Shown: in pieces, positions 35,912 through 45,172 of the stretch | Numbering within the stretch: the stretch's first letter is position 1 | How the letters are laid out: the number at the start of each line of letters is the position of its first letter | DNA from: Vibrio harveyi NBRC 15634 = ATCC 14126 = KCTC 12724 | Lineage (GTDB): Bacteria > Pseudomonadota > Gammaproteobacteria > Enterobacterales > Vibrionaceae | Direction of reading: 5' to 3' | Assembly (NCBI RefSeq): GCF_001591145.1 | Contig: NZ_BCUF01000010.1 | Span: forward strand, 1-64,000 | DNA length: 64,000 nucleotides | Notes under the pieces: generated by a model | Databases searched by the model: none | Seen by the model: the letters and a program-made list of their open reading frames with translations, nothing else | Told to the model about the DNA's origin: nothing | Made by a program: the position numbers and the translations under genes

Positions 35912-36820
35912 CTACATTACTTCACAACTGGTCAGTAAGGAAGTGGGAGGTTTTCTACTTACCACTCCTTTAGATGTGAGTCGGAAAGTTTCGGTAATCA
36001 AACTTCTTAAACGTTCTTGATCAATTTTCTTGGCTGCCGAATCGTTGCACCAAACATACATCTCAATGTATTTTGGTAATAAATATTGGCTACATTTGTG
36101 ATCACCTAAGGTCCAACTTGGACAAACGACAAACGTGTTTGCTGCTTGTAGTTCGTTAATCATCAGTCGTGATGATGAGGTCGTAAGCCAATGTTTTACC
36201 TTAGAAATATCTACACCAAAAGAATCAAGAAGCACCTCGGCATCTCGCCTAGAAAGAGAGTTACAAAAGACGATTCGCTCGGGATAGCACTCTTCAGGAT
36301 CAACCGCGCAGTCACAAGCTAAAATGTATTGTTCTCTGTTTAGGGGAAATACACGCCCTTCCACAGATGTGGTATCACCGATGGCAAACACCAAATCGTG
36401 GTTTTCTTTATCGACACAATTAAGGTCGCTATAACTTGTCACAGCCAACTCGACGTCGTTATATACTCTGAAAGAACTGATTACTTTTGCGACTAACTCA
36501 GGGGCGAATGAATCAGAAATCGCAATAGAATACCGATCAAACATATCAACTTGAGCCAACTCATCAAATAATTGATCATATAACGACATCGTCTGATCCG
36601 TATAATCTAGTAATATTTGACCATGTTTAGTCAAGTTAAAACCATCCTTTCGGTCAAAGACTTCTGCGCCTATAGTACATTCAAGTTTTTTAATATGTTG
36701 TGAAACGGCTGGTTGGGTTAAATATAGACTTTCTGCAGCTGCAGTAAAACTTCTATGTCTTGCAACATGTGAAAAAGTGCGTAAGTACTTTACATCAATG
36801 GTTCGTTTATTAGCTTTCAT
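35912..36820 (-). CDS. LysR-family transcriptional regulator
   Basis: This 302-residue protein has an N-terminal winged HTH (YLRTFSHVARHRSFTAAAESLYLTQPAVSQHIKKLECTIGAEVFDR) and a LysR effector domain. It is convergent with tadV, at the edge of the Tad locus. Its operon partner upstream is none; the 613-bp gap before it holds two palindromes that could be its operators. Whether it controls the tad genes or the neighbouring protease genes is unknown. Confidence 0.92.
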   Translation of the reverse strand: MKANKRTIDVKYLRTFSHVARHRSFTAAAESLYLTQPAVSQHIKKLECTIGAEVFDRKDGFNLTKHGQILLDYTDQTMSLYDQLFDELAQVDMFDRYSIAISDSFAPELVAKVISSFRVYNDVELAVTSYSDLNCVDKENHDLVFAIGDTTSVEGRVFPLNREQYILACDCAVDPEECYPERIVFCNSLSRRDAEVLLDSFGVDISKVKHWLTTSSSRLMINELQAANTFVVCPSWTLGDHKCSQYLLPKYIEMYVWCNDSAAKKIDQERLRSLITETFRLTSKGVVSRKPPTSLLTSCEVM

Positions 36821-37038
36821 TTAATTAACACCAAGACCCAATAATTATCCGATAGTTATAATTGTTATACATCCATAAAGCTACACATTGAGCCAGTTAA
36901 TAATTGGCTTCCCGCTATAACTCAGCGTCTTATTCTACGTCTAACTATTCAACAGTTGTATAAGAAACACGTTGCTTATTTCTCAAATTTGCAACTGATC
37001 AGAGGAGATTTATTTTGGTGTAAATGACTGTTTTATTT

Positions 37039-37061
37039 ATTATTTCGCGTTGCGAAATAAT
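37039..37061. repeat. Palindrome, 10-bp arms
   Basis: ATTATTTCGC and GCGAAATAAT are perfect inverted repeats around GTT. It lies about 220 bp upstream of the LysR gene, so it could be an operator site. Confidence 0.6.
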
Positions 37062-37300
37062 TAGTTAAAAAAAGATAATTTTATAATATTGTGTCTTAAT
37101 CACCCCCTTTATGAGGCCTAAACCCCCCCTTTATATTTCGAGTGACTACTTAATAATATGCATACAGTTTTAATTTATAACAAACGATATACATTATAAG
37201 AACGACAATATTATTAATGGAAATTAAGTCATTATAAGTATCCATGTATGTGAGTATAAGCTAACGTTATTAAAAATCAATCTAAAACCAACTCATTTAT

Positions 37301-37342
37301 ATTCGAACGAAAATAGCAAACGTTTGCCATTTTCGTTCGAAT
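37301..37342. repeat. 42-bp near-perfect palindrome
   Basis: The left half ATTCGAACGAAAATAGCAAA plus C and the right half pair at 20 of 21 positions with no spacer; the single mismatch is A against C-complement near the centre. The core GCAAACGTTTGC is like the binding core of PurR/LacI-family repressors (GCAAACGTTTGC in the PurR box). There is no T-run on either side, so a terminator is less likely than a regulator site. Confidence 0.75.
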
Positions 37343-37433
37343 GACCGAGCAAGCATTAAACGACTAAAGAAATGACAATCTTATTAATAAAATTACATGT
37401 AGAGTGGCTATAGGTCATAAGATAAATTTATAA

Positions 37434-38414
37434 TTAGACTTTTGCTTGCTTTTTCTTGCGATATTCAAGTGGTGAGCAATCATTTTCTCTCTTGAATATC
37501 TGCCTGAAAAATTGTGTATCCACATAGCCAGAACGACTAGCGACCTCATCAATGGACAGTTTTGTTGATCTCAACAACTCTTTAGCGAAAGACAAACGAC
37601 CTAGTTGAATAAACTTAAGTGGACTAATAGAGGTCGCATCTTTAAAACGGCGCTTTAATTGCCTCTCTGACAAACAAGCTTCATTCGCTAGGTCGCTGAT
37701 GGTAACGATGTCCAAGTCCATAGTAAGAATCCATTTTTGGATTTTAAGAATTAGCTCATCCTTGTGTTGCATGTAGCGAAAGACATCACAATATGAATGC
37801 GAGTTTCCACTTCCTTCTATTGTGCTTAAGAATTGGTTACCTAGGTTTCTAGTCTGTTTTCCGAAGTACTCTTCGACAATCTCCAACATGACGTTTGAGT
37901 GAGAGTACGGTCCTGAAGATAAGTAGAGATTCCCATCGATGAGCGCTTTCTGCTCAGTCACTAACATGATCTCTGGGAAAAGCTCTCTAAAAAGGTGGGC
38001 GAAGTATGAGTGCATTACCGCTTTGTTCTGCTGCAAAAGCCCCGCCTTCGCAACGACAAAAATACCGGTATCAATGGCAACTATTTTGCTGCCTTTTTTA
38101 TGTAATTTTTTGATCCAATCAACCAGTGCAGGATCAATCTTATCAAGCGATTCTAAGGGGTCTCCTATGGAGCCAATAATTAGTATGTTAGTAAAATCAA
38201 AAGATTGCCATTGAGAAGTTGGTTGAACGCTTATCCCTCCTCGACCGCTCAATGGCCGGTTGTTTGGCGTTACGATATGTGTCATGAAACCCGGGAACTC
38301 AGCAAACTCAGCCGCTGTTTCTAGGATCTCTAATGAGCTTATTATTGACGCAAAATACCTCCCTGTCGGAGCTAATGCTACGACACGGAGGTTTTTCTTA
38401 TTGTTTTCCTTCAA
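37434..38414 (-). CDS. AraC regulator with DJ-1/PfpI-like domain (GlxA type)
   Basis: This 326-residue protein has an N-terminal GATase1-like domain (about 8-190) and a C-terminal AraC HTH (about 225-320: ISDLANEACLSERQLKRRFKDATSISPLKFIQLGRLSFAKELL, then IDEVASRSGYVDTQFFRQIFKRENDCSPLEYRKK). In the nucleophile elbow the usual ACTG is AIDTGIF, so the catalytic Cys is replaced by Asp and the domain is likely a ligand sensor only. Monocistronic; 47 bp separate it from the M6 protease gene on the same strand, whose transcript could run into it. Confidence 0.88.
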   Translation of the reverse strand: MKENNKKNLRVVALAPTGRYFASIISSLEILETAAEFAEFPGFMTHIVTPNNRPLSGRGGISVQPTSQWQSFDFTNILIIGSIGDPLESLDKIDPALVDWIKKLHKKGSKIVAIDTGIFVVAKAGLLQQNKAVMHSYFAHLFRELFPEIMLVTEQKALIDGNLYLSSGPYSHSNVMLEIVEEYFGKQTRNLGNQFLSTIEGSGNSHSYCDVFRYMQHKDELILKIQKWILTMDLDIVTISDLANEACLSERQLKRRFKDATSISPLKFIQLGRLSFAKELLRSTKLSIDEVASRSGYVDTQFFRQIFKRENDCSPLEYRKKKQAKV

Positions 38415-38460
38415 TCTGCATTCATCCTGTGCATATAAGGCAATGAATTATAATGCTTTT

Positions 38461-41400
38461 CTACGGAATATCATTCCTTATTATGAATCTGTACAAATTA
38501 TTACTCTTTGTTCTTAGGCTAATTAGCATCATACACAAAGTAATCCACAAGCCCATTGAGCCACCTTCTTCACTTTTACCAGGATCGGTTTCCGACACAA
38601 CAGCTTGCTTAACGACCACTTCAACGGTTTTGGTAATGATCGCGCCATCTTTGTCGTTTACCGCCACTTCAAACGTCAGCTTTTCACTTTTCTTGCTGAC
38701 TTTCGGTAAAGTCACTTCCACATTTGGTGTCTCTGTGGTGGTAAACTTAGCGGTGGTTCCTGAAACTTGGCGCCATTTGAACGAGTGATCAGCTGAGTCA
38801 ACATCTTTTAGATCAAGGGCTGATAATGTAACTTTGTCGTTTTCTAGACCTTCTTTACGGCTTGCTTTTACCGCAAACGTTGGTTCATCATTGACCGCTT
38901 CAATCGTTATTACAGCCGTTGCAGTGTTAGATTCACGCCCGTTTTCTTTCACAATTGCAAATTCGAACTGGTCGTTACCAAAATAGTTTTCATCACTTTG
39001 GTAGGTATCGCCATCTAACTTACCATGCTTAGGCGCGGTTTTAATCACGATGGTGTCACCCTTCTCCAATCCTTGCTGCTGCCGTAATTCAAGTGCTAAA
39101 GGCTTGTCTTCTTGGGTTTTGTATTGAAGGTTGCTCGCTGTAACAACTGGAGAATTGACGGTGATAACAACTTCACCTTCAGCCGTCGTACCAAAATCGT
39201 CAGACACTTGATACTTCATCACTGTTCTCTGCTCAGGAATATCTGAAACAGGTACTGAGTAACGAATTTTCTGCCCAGCAATTTCTGCACTGCCAATCGC
39301 TGGTTTTGTTGTGATTTTGTCCAACTTAATGGTGTTATTTGCATCAGAAGAACGATCGTTCGCTAGTACATCAATCGTAACGCTTTCACCACTCATCAAC
39401 GTCACAGAGTCTCTCTGGGCAGTAATGCTCGGTTTTGCTTGAGGTTTTTCTAACAAAGCAGCAAACGGATAGTTACGACCACGACCTTCGCTTAAACCAT
39501 TCGTCTTGTACGTATTTGTAGTACCGAAAAACTGTTTCTTTTTCTGTCCGTTAGACAAGTAAGCATCCAAGAATGAGTAGCTGTATTCCGGCTTTGCGTT
39601 TTCTAATTCAATCACCAACAGCTGTTCGCCGTCATCAATCTCAAATGGTGCAGCAAACATCACTCGACCGCCCGAATCAGGAATCGCACCCGATGACACT
39701 TCAACTTGTGTATCAACGTTGATAGATGCATTCCCCCAGCGGTTAGTCGTTAAGTCATACTTAAACATGCGGTAGCGCATATCGGCATTTGGCTGAATTG
39801 GTTTCGCATACAAGTAGAAACCTACCAATGTCTTGTAACCTTCGTTGTTATCTAACCCAAACCCTATTGTGTTATTGCGTGAGTCTTCATAAACGTAAGT
39901 TCTTGACAGTGAGGTGATCCACGCCGATTTATTGTTTGAAGAAGGAATTGACGCTCGTAGCGATCCATTTTGCGCTGTACTCGCAATATCATTAATTGAG
40001 ATATTGGTTTCGCGCCCGCCAGTGATTGTTTTTAGCGAAGGCGATGTATCGTCCGTAACTGTCACTACATTGCTTGAACCAGGGAACACGTCCCCCTGAT
40101 CAGACCAACCACGCGTTTGTAATTCATCAAGCCCATCCGCTTGGAAAACCTGTACTTGCATTGGACCATTGTCGTTAAAGCGGTTGTCCACGCTCACTGC
40201 TGTGATTAGTAGTCCTTCACCAGATAACGCACGGTCATATTGGTTTTTGCGGCGGTTTTCGAAGTACGCTCTAGGTCCTTGTTGCTTCAAGTAAGGGTCG
40301 AGATACATCACTCCCTCGCCTTGTGCCGTTTCAATGGTCGCGGAACCAGAAGTATCAATGACCTTAGGTTTAATGAAACCAGCAGCTTCCTTACTCCACG
40401 CCAGCATATTGACCGGAGTTTCCCCTGCGTAGCTATCGCCTTGTTTGCTTGCCCAGCTTCCTCCGCCCATAAGACCCCATTGGCCCACGGAACCAGAATG
40501 CTTGTAGGAGTATAAATCCGGTAGTCCAAGCATCAAGTGTCCAAGCTCATGGGCAATGACCCCCATCGTAGACTGATGATTGCCTTGGAAGTCCGCAAAC
40601 AAACAGTAATCACGGATCGTCTTACCATCGATCTCAACTGTATTGTGACTGAAGCGGTGAGGCCAGATATATGGTGTGTTAATTGAGCCCGCAGATTTAT
40701 CGTATCCTGCAAATACAAACATCACCGACAGCTCATCAGGGCTAATTTTGTCATCGTTGTTATCGTCGTAAGTCGACAAATCTACGTAACGATCTAACTT
40801 ATCGTAAGCCGCCTTGAACGCCGCTTTTAGCTTACCATCACACGTCGAATCATTTTTTGAATGGCAATTCGGATGCGCAATGTCCAGCGTAATATCGATA
40901 ACACCATCATTCGCTGTGCCTTGTGTTTCTCTCGCCGGTTCAACGATATAACGTCCGTAACTGTTCTTGTGGAAGTAGTCTTTGACGCTTTGTTGGTTGT
41001 CACCAAAAATCACATCGGTAAAGTCGTTCACAAACGCTTCATCATTGAAGCTTACTTGGACAACCAACAAAGGTTGATGCTTTGGGTCATCTGTCGCGTT
41101 AACCGCTCGAGGTGGCGTTTGCTCAAAATAGGCATCACTTAGCGGATCAATACGACTAGAAGGTACTAAAGAGGACGTCGGACTGACTTTTTCTTTTAAC
41201 AGTGCTTTCACTGATTGTGGTGTTTCTAATTTGGCTTCCACACCAATTGAAGTCGCAACAAAGCGACCATCAACCACTTCGTGTTGACCATAAAACCATC
41301 CTGTATCTTCGTCATAGACGTAGATAATGCCTTCCCGGTCTTGATACCAAAAAGATTCTTGGTCGCCATAAAGTTTTAGCTCTTTCCTAGAGCCGTCATT

Positions 41401-41496
41401 TAATTGGAATTCATGCCAAGTAGGTGCAGGTAACGTATTAGCATGGGCAAAAGAAGCCATCAGTGTACTGATGATCGGAAAATATATTTTTTTCAT
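38461..41496 (-). CDS. Secreted M6-family metalloprotease with Ig/cadherin-like repeats and GlyGly-CTERM-like tail
   Basis: The 1011-residue protein has a signal peptide (cleavage near AHA, about residue 19), an M6 (immune inhibitor A-like) catalytic domain with HELGHLMLGLPDLY at residues 316-329, and a calcium-like acidic loop DDNNDDKISPDE (about 244). The second half has cadherin/Big-type repeats (PSITAQRDSVTLMSGESVTIDVLANDRS, then EDKPLALELRQQ and NDEPTFAVKAS). The tail GGSMGLWITLCMMLISLRTK resembles the GlyGly-CTERM signal for rhombosortase and type II export, but with 14 extra residues after it. It probably degrades host or substrate proteins outside the cell. Related to but distinct in domains from V. 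cholerae PrtV. Confidence 0.9.
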   Translation of the reverse strand: MKKIYFPIISTLMASFAHANTLPAPTWHEFQLNDGSRKELKLYGDQESFWYQDREGIIYVYDEDTGWFYGQHEVVDGRFVATSIGVEAKLETPQSVKALLKEKVSPTSSLVPSSRIDPLSDAYFEQTPPRAVNATDDPKHQPLLVVQVSFNDEAFVNDFTDVIFGDNQQSVKDYFHKNSYGRYIVEPARETQGTANDGVIDITLDIAHPNCHSKNDSTCDGKLKAAFKAAYDKLDRYVDLSTYDDNNDDKISPDELSVMFVFAGYDKSAGSINTPYIWPHRFSHNTVEIDGKTIRDYCLFADFQGNHQSTMGVIAHELGHLMLGLPDLYSYKHSGSVGQWGLMGGGSWASKQGDSYAGETPVNMLAWSKEAAGFIKPKVIDTSGSATIETAQGEGVMYLDPYLKQQGPRAYFENRRKNQYDRALSGEGLLITAVSVDNRFNDNGPMQVQVFQADGLDELQTRGWSDQGDVFPGSSNVVTVTDDTSPSLKTITGGRETNISINDIASTAQNGSLRASIPSSNNKSAWITSLSRTYVYEDSRNNTIGFGLDNNEGYKTLVGFYLYAKPIQPNADMRYRMFKYDLTTNRWGNASINVDTQVEVSSGAIPDSGGRVMFAAPFEIDDGEQLLVIELENAKPEYSYSFLDAYLSNGQKKKQFFGTTNTYKTNGLSEGRGRNYPFAALLEKPQAKPSITAQRDSVTLMSGESVTIDVLANDRSSDANNTIKLDKITTKPAIGSAEIAGQKIRYSVPVSDIPEQRTVMKYQVSDDFGTTAEGEVVITVNSPVVTASNLQYKTQEDKPLALELRQQQGLEKGDTIVIKTAPKHGKLDGDTYQSDENYFGNDQFEFAIVKENGRESNTATAVITIEAVNDEPTFAVKASRKEGLENDKVTLSALDLKDVDSADHSFKWRQVSGTTAKFTTTETPNVEVTLPKVSKKSEKLTFEVAVNDKDGAIITKTVEVVVKQAVVSETDPGKSEEGGSMGLWITLCMMLISLRTKSNNLYRFIIRNDIP

Positions 41497-41725
41497 ATAC
41501 TCGTCGACTAAGGTTAAAAAGTGACGTTATGTATATCAAAATCAAATTTTTCTTCCCAATTAACAATTCTACTAACGTTATAAAAATTGGTTATCTGATT
41601 AATATCACATTTAAATATCCTCAAGGATCATAAGACATATTTATTTTCTTATTAAATCCTATTATTTAACTATGGATTAGTAAAAATATATATTTAAATC
41701 CCATTTTAATTACAATACTAATTCT

Positions 41726-44059
41726 ATGAAAAATATTACAACCGCATGTCTTCTTTTATCCATGCTTGGTGTTTTAACTGGATGTGGTGGCGATGATTCT
41801 TCCGGTGGTGTCACGACAGTTCCTATCGCTGATGTGGATTCCGGCGATAAAAATGATGACACCACTGACGCAGATTCAGATTCAGATTCAGATTCTACAG
41901 CAGATGACGACGATACGGATACTGTCAACGATGACGACACCGTTACCGATGATGATACAACATCAGACGATGATAAAGACTCAGATGATGACACTACGGG
42001 TGATGATGACTCTACCAAAGACGACGGAACCACTGACGACGATACTGACGTAGATGACGATACCGAGCTTTTCCCACACAAAGGAAAATGTACTGTTACG
42101 GAACTTAACCTTGACCGAGTTAATATCGAATCACGTGTCGCCAACAGCGACTACGAGTGTATGAGAACTTGGTTCTCCCCTTCTGCTGAACAAGCAGATA
42201 CCGTTTTTAGCACATTGAGTGTCAGTCGAGTTGACGTAGGTTTAAAAAAGGCAATTGAAGCTTACAAAGGTACAAAAGAGCAAGCTCAGCAAATTTACTA
42301 TCTGGGTGAATTTATTAAAGCGGCTTACAAAAATCGCCACGATACGTTTGCTAAAAAGCTACAACCTTTCCCGTCGGAATTGAGCGAACGCATTGCTAAC
42401 ACAATTCAACAGTTTTTGCGTTCGCCACATGCCTTAACTGAAGGACGCGAGCAACAAGAAGCTCTTGCATCAATGTTGATTGTCGTCGATAGCATTCGAC
42501 AGCTCGCCATTGCCGCTCCTGACGTCTTCAACGTTCTCGATAGCTTTTCTCAAGATAAAAGCGAAAGCTATTACTACCGCAAAGCGATCAACAATGTTTT
42601 TATCGCTATGGCTGGACACTCTCAAACCAAAGCGTTTTACGACCTTATCGAGTCTGACCCAAGTTATATTCACCGAATGAGTGCTTTTATTACCAATAAC
42701 GAATGGGCAATTGGCACCGACTCTGAACAATTACTCGGCAACGCCGCCCGAGAGCTCGCTAGACTTGTCAAAACCCAAGATGCGAGCACAAAACAAGTCG
42801 TCATCGATACTTTACGTAGCTTGTTGGCACGTTACCCACTCGGTGGTAAATCGGACCGAATATGGGTTGGTATTGCTGAAATGGTCAATGCTTATGCGTC
42901 GGATTACCTAGAACAACTCGGGCTTGGTAATGCGAAGCAAGATCTAAAACAGAAAATCATGACATTCAGTTACGACTGTCGTGGACCTGCGCAAATACTC
43001 GCTCAGGAAATGACTGAAGCTCAAGCAGTGACAAGCTGCGAAACATTGAACCTGAAAGAAGATGACTTCCACCAAATTGTTAACACGGGATATCAGCCTG
43101 TCGCTGATGATCATAGCGACAGTGTTGACGTTATTGTTTTTAAAACCAAAAACGACTATTCAACCTACTCTAGCTTCCTATTCGGTAACACGACCAACAA
43201 CGGCGGACAATTCCTCGAACGAGACCCTTCCAAGCAAGGAAATGTACCTCGATTCGTCGCTTATCAAAACGGATGGGATGACGACTTTTCGATTCTAAAC
43301 TTAGAGCATGAATACATTCACTATTTGGACGGACGATTTAACCAATACGGTGACTTCCACGAGACAATGCGCGAAGGTAGCATCGTTTGGTGGTTAGAAG
43401 GCTTCGCTGAATACATGCACTACAAAGACGGCTATACCGCGGCATTAGTACTTGGTAAAGACAAAACTCATACTTTAGATGAAGTGTTCCGTACCAACTA
43501 CAGCGACGGTTTGAATCGTGTTTACCGTTGGGGCTACCTAGCCGTGCGCTTTATGTTAGAAAAGCATCCTGAAGACGTAACCGAGCTTTTGGGATATTCA
43601 CGTACCGGACAATACAAAGAGTGGGTTAAACTCCTTGAACGACTCGGTCCTACCTACAATACAGAGTTTCACTCATGGCTAGATGAAGTAACCAAAGACA
43701 TTGATGACACGGACATTTCTAAGCCGAAGCCAAAAGAAAAACCGAAGAAAATTGAGCTCAATACCAGTGTTCAAGTTAGTGGTGAAAAGTTCGCAGAGAA
43801 ACTTTTCTTTGTCGACGTGACGCAGAGCTTCAATCAATTGGAAGTATCGATTACCGGTAGCGGTGACGCCGATTTATATGCTTGTTATGACAAAGTCTGT
43901 CACTACTTTGAGTACGAGTGGACCAACTTTACTCATGGCAGTAACGAATCCATTTCGATTCCAAAGAATGAAGACGGCACCATAAAAACGGGTCAATACT
44001 ATTTCAGCATCAGTGGTCGTGACGAGTTCGACGTAGAGCTATCAGTGGTCGCGAAATAA
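41726..44059 (+). CDS. M9-family collagenase-like lipoprotein with Asp-rich linker and PPC domain
   Basis: This 777-residue protein has a lipobox (MLGVLTGCGG, Cys about 20), then an acidic low-complexity linker of Asp/Thr/Ser from about residue 38 to 112. The catalytic part matches microbial collagenase M9: the N-terminal activator helices (FLRSPHALTEGREQQEALASM) and zinc motif HEYIHYLDGRF at residues 528-538, third ligand Glu558 in WWLEGFAEY. The C-terminus has a PPC (pre-peptidase) domain (FNQLEVSITGSGDADLYAC, GQYYFSISGRDEF). Divergent from the M6 protease. Surface tethering of a collagenase by lipid is unusual, as Vibrio collagenases are usually released. Confidence 0.9.
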   Translation: MKNITTACLLLSMLGVLTGCGGDDSSGGVTTVPIADVDSGDKNDDTTDADSDSDSDSTADDDDTDTVNDDDTVTDDDTTSDDDKDSDDDTTGDDDSTKDDGTTDDDTDVDDDTELFPHKGKCTVTELNLDRVNIESRVANSDYECMRTWFSPSAEQADTVFSTLSVSRVDVGLKKAIEAYKGTKEQAQQIYYLGEFIKAAYKNRHDTFAKKLQPFPSELSERIANTIQQFLRSPHALTEGREQQEALASMLIVVDSIRQLAIAAPDVFNVLDSFSQDKSESYYYRKAINNVFIAMAGHSQTKAFYDLIESDPSYIHRMSAFITNNEWAIGTDSEQLLGNAARELARLVKTQDASTKQVVIDTLRSLLARYPLGGKSDRIWVGIAEMVNAYASDYLEQLGLGNAKQDLKQKIMTFSYDCRGPAQILAQEMTEAQAVTSCETLNLKEDDFHQIVNTGYQPVADDHSDSVDVIVFKTKNDYSTYSSFLFGNTTNNGGQFLERDPSKQGNVPRFVAYQNGWDDDFSILNLEHEYIHYLDGRFNQYGDFHETMREGSIVWWLEGFAEYMHYKDGYTAALVLGKDKTHTLDEVFRTNYSDGLNRVYRWGYLAVRFMLEKHPEDVTELLGYSRTGQYKEWVKLLERLGPTYNTEFHSWLDEVTKDIDDTDISKPKPKEKPKKIELNTSVQVSGEKFAEKLFFVDVTQSFNQLEVSITGSGDADLYACYDKVCHYFEYEWTNFTHGSNESISIPKNEDGTIKTGQYYFSISGRDEFDVELSVVAK
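41870..42065 (+). repeat. Asp-rich low-complexity coding repeat
   Basis: GAT/GAC-rich sequence codes for runs such as DSDSDSDSTADDDDTD and TDDDTTSDDDKDSDDD, linking the lipid anchor to the collagenase domain. It has repeated 9-18 bp motifs and could change length by slippage. Confidence 0.8.
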
Positions 44060-44072
44060 GCCATTCTCAACC

Positions 44073-44110
44073 TTCATTAAGCACCTGCTTTCCTCACGGT
44101 GCTTAATGAA
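44073..44110. terminator. Hairpin after the collagenase gene
   Basis: A 13-bp perfect stem (TTCATTAAGCACC / GGTGCTTAATGAA) with a 12-nt loop lies 14 bp after the stop. There is no clean T-run, so it is a terminator-like or mRNA-stabilising stem. Confidence 0.6.
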
Positions 44111-44223
44111 CATTAAATATAATTTATAGCGCTATTATAATTCTTAATTTCCTGAAGCAATTACTTTGGATATAAAATGCAAAACAATGCTTAAGTGTAA
44201 CGTCGTAATATTAAATTGAAAAA

Positions 44224-44943
44224 GTGAATAATATGCAAAGGAATAAGCCTTACCTGCCTAACTTCAAATTGACTGACTTTGATATAGAAACATTAGTACA
44301 ACCTATCATTTGCCCTAAAAGTCAAGAAATTCAATATTACGAAACGTTATCGAAGATTTGTACTTTTGACAAAAATAACATTAATAACGACGTCTTCTTT
44401 TCAATTGTAGATAATTCGTTTATTCAAACGCTCGCTTTACAGCAAATTCAATTTTCTCTCGCCCAATACCCACACCAGCGACACTCATTTAATATTAAGC
44501 TTTCATGTTTGGCTGACGAGCACTTTGTACAAAAGCTCTTAAGCTTCAACGGAGCCAAGTTCGCATTAGAAATCAGTGAGCTTGATTGCTATACCGAATC
44601 GAAAGAAATACACCATAACTTGTCGCAGTTACAGGCAAACAACATCGAAATTTGGTTGGATGATTATCATAGCAACAACAAACTCGCCAATATGTCGCTC
44701 GACACCATCTTTTGGGACCGTATTAAAATCGACAAAAGCTTCCTCAAGTACGCGGATCTAGAGTCTATACAAGCGTTAGAGTACTTCTTAGCACCATTTT
44801 GTTCTCGTGGTTTGATTTTTGAAGGTGTCGAAGACACTCAACATCATGAGATGCTTAAAGAGTGCCACTCTTTGGTCCAAGGCTACCACTATTCGCGCCC
44901 TTACCCATTGCCGTCTGAAGAAGCTGTTTCGTTGTGTTCTTAA
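44224..44943 (+). CDS. EAL-domain protein, probably impaired c-di-GMP phosphodiesterase
   Basis: A 239-residue stand-alone EAL domain without membrane or sensor parts. Most active-site positions are kept: Glu in ETL (in place of EAL) in QYYETLSKI, Glu in LEISEL, Asp-Asp in WLDDYHS, Lys in RIKIDKSF, Glu in FEGVEDT and Gln in VQGYHYSRPYP. The metal-binding Asn in the usual VNLS strand is Lys (FNIKLS), and the loop after DDY lacks the usual FGxG. It may be a c-di-GMP receptor rather than an enzyme. GTG at 44224 or ATG at 44233 may be the start; neither has a strong ribosome site. Confidence 0.85.
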   Translation: MNNMQRNKPYLPNFKLTDFDIETLVQPIICPKSQEIQYYETLSKICTFDKNNINNDVFFSIVDNSFIQTLALQQIQFSLAQYPHQRHSFNIKLSCLADEHFVQKLLSFNGAKFALEISELDCYTESKEIHHNLSQLQANNIEIWLDDYHSNNKLANMSLDTIFWDRIKIDKSFLKYADLESIQALEYFLAPFCSRGLIFEGVEDTQHHEMLKECHSLVQGYHYSRPYPLPSEEAVSLCS

Positions 44944-44982
44944 CAAACGACTTTCTTTTCCTAACCATTCCTCCAGATAACG

Positions 44983-45013
44983 AAACGCCCAAAGATTCCC
45001 TCTTTGGGCGTTT
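44983..45013. terminator. Strong terminator after the EAL gene
   Basis: A 13-bp perfect stem (AAACGCCCAAAGA / TCTTTGGGCGTTT) with a 5-nt loop and TTTTC tail, 40 bp after the stop codon. Confidence 0.9.
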
Positions 45014-45172
45014 TCATTTTCAAGCCGCGTTCAAACTCAATCATCCGTAATCTAGCTAAGGTATTGATCTCAGTTTGCACATCCAATTTATGTTGTTTCA
45101 GGTCAAGTAACCACACTATAAACATGGAAATATTACCTTTCTGATACAACACTTAATAAAAAGGAGGTGTGT

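Larger units (their letters stand above)
36821..37433. other. AT-rich intergenic region with two palindromes
   Basis: This 613-bp gap has no convincing gene and is very AT-rich. It holds palindromes at 37039-37061 and 37301-37342 and the promoter of the LysR gene. It also lies downstream of the AraC-type gene. A C-rich stretch (CACCCCCTT, AACCCCCCC) occurs near 37101-37131. A small RNA cannot be excluded. Confidence 0.5.

Noticed and set aside
44961..45152. 63-codon minus-strand frame between the EAL and UspE-like genes
   Set aside because: Its last third is the strong terminator hairpin at 44983-45013, and it has no ribosome-binding site; most likely chance.
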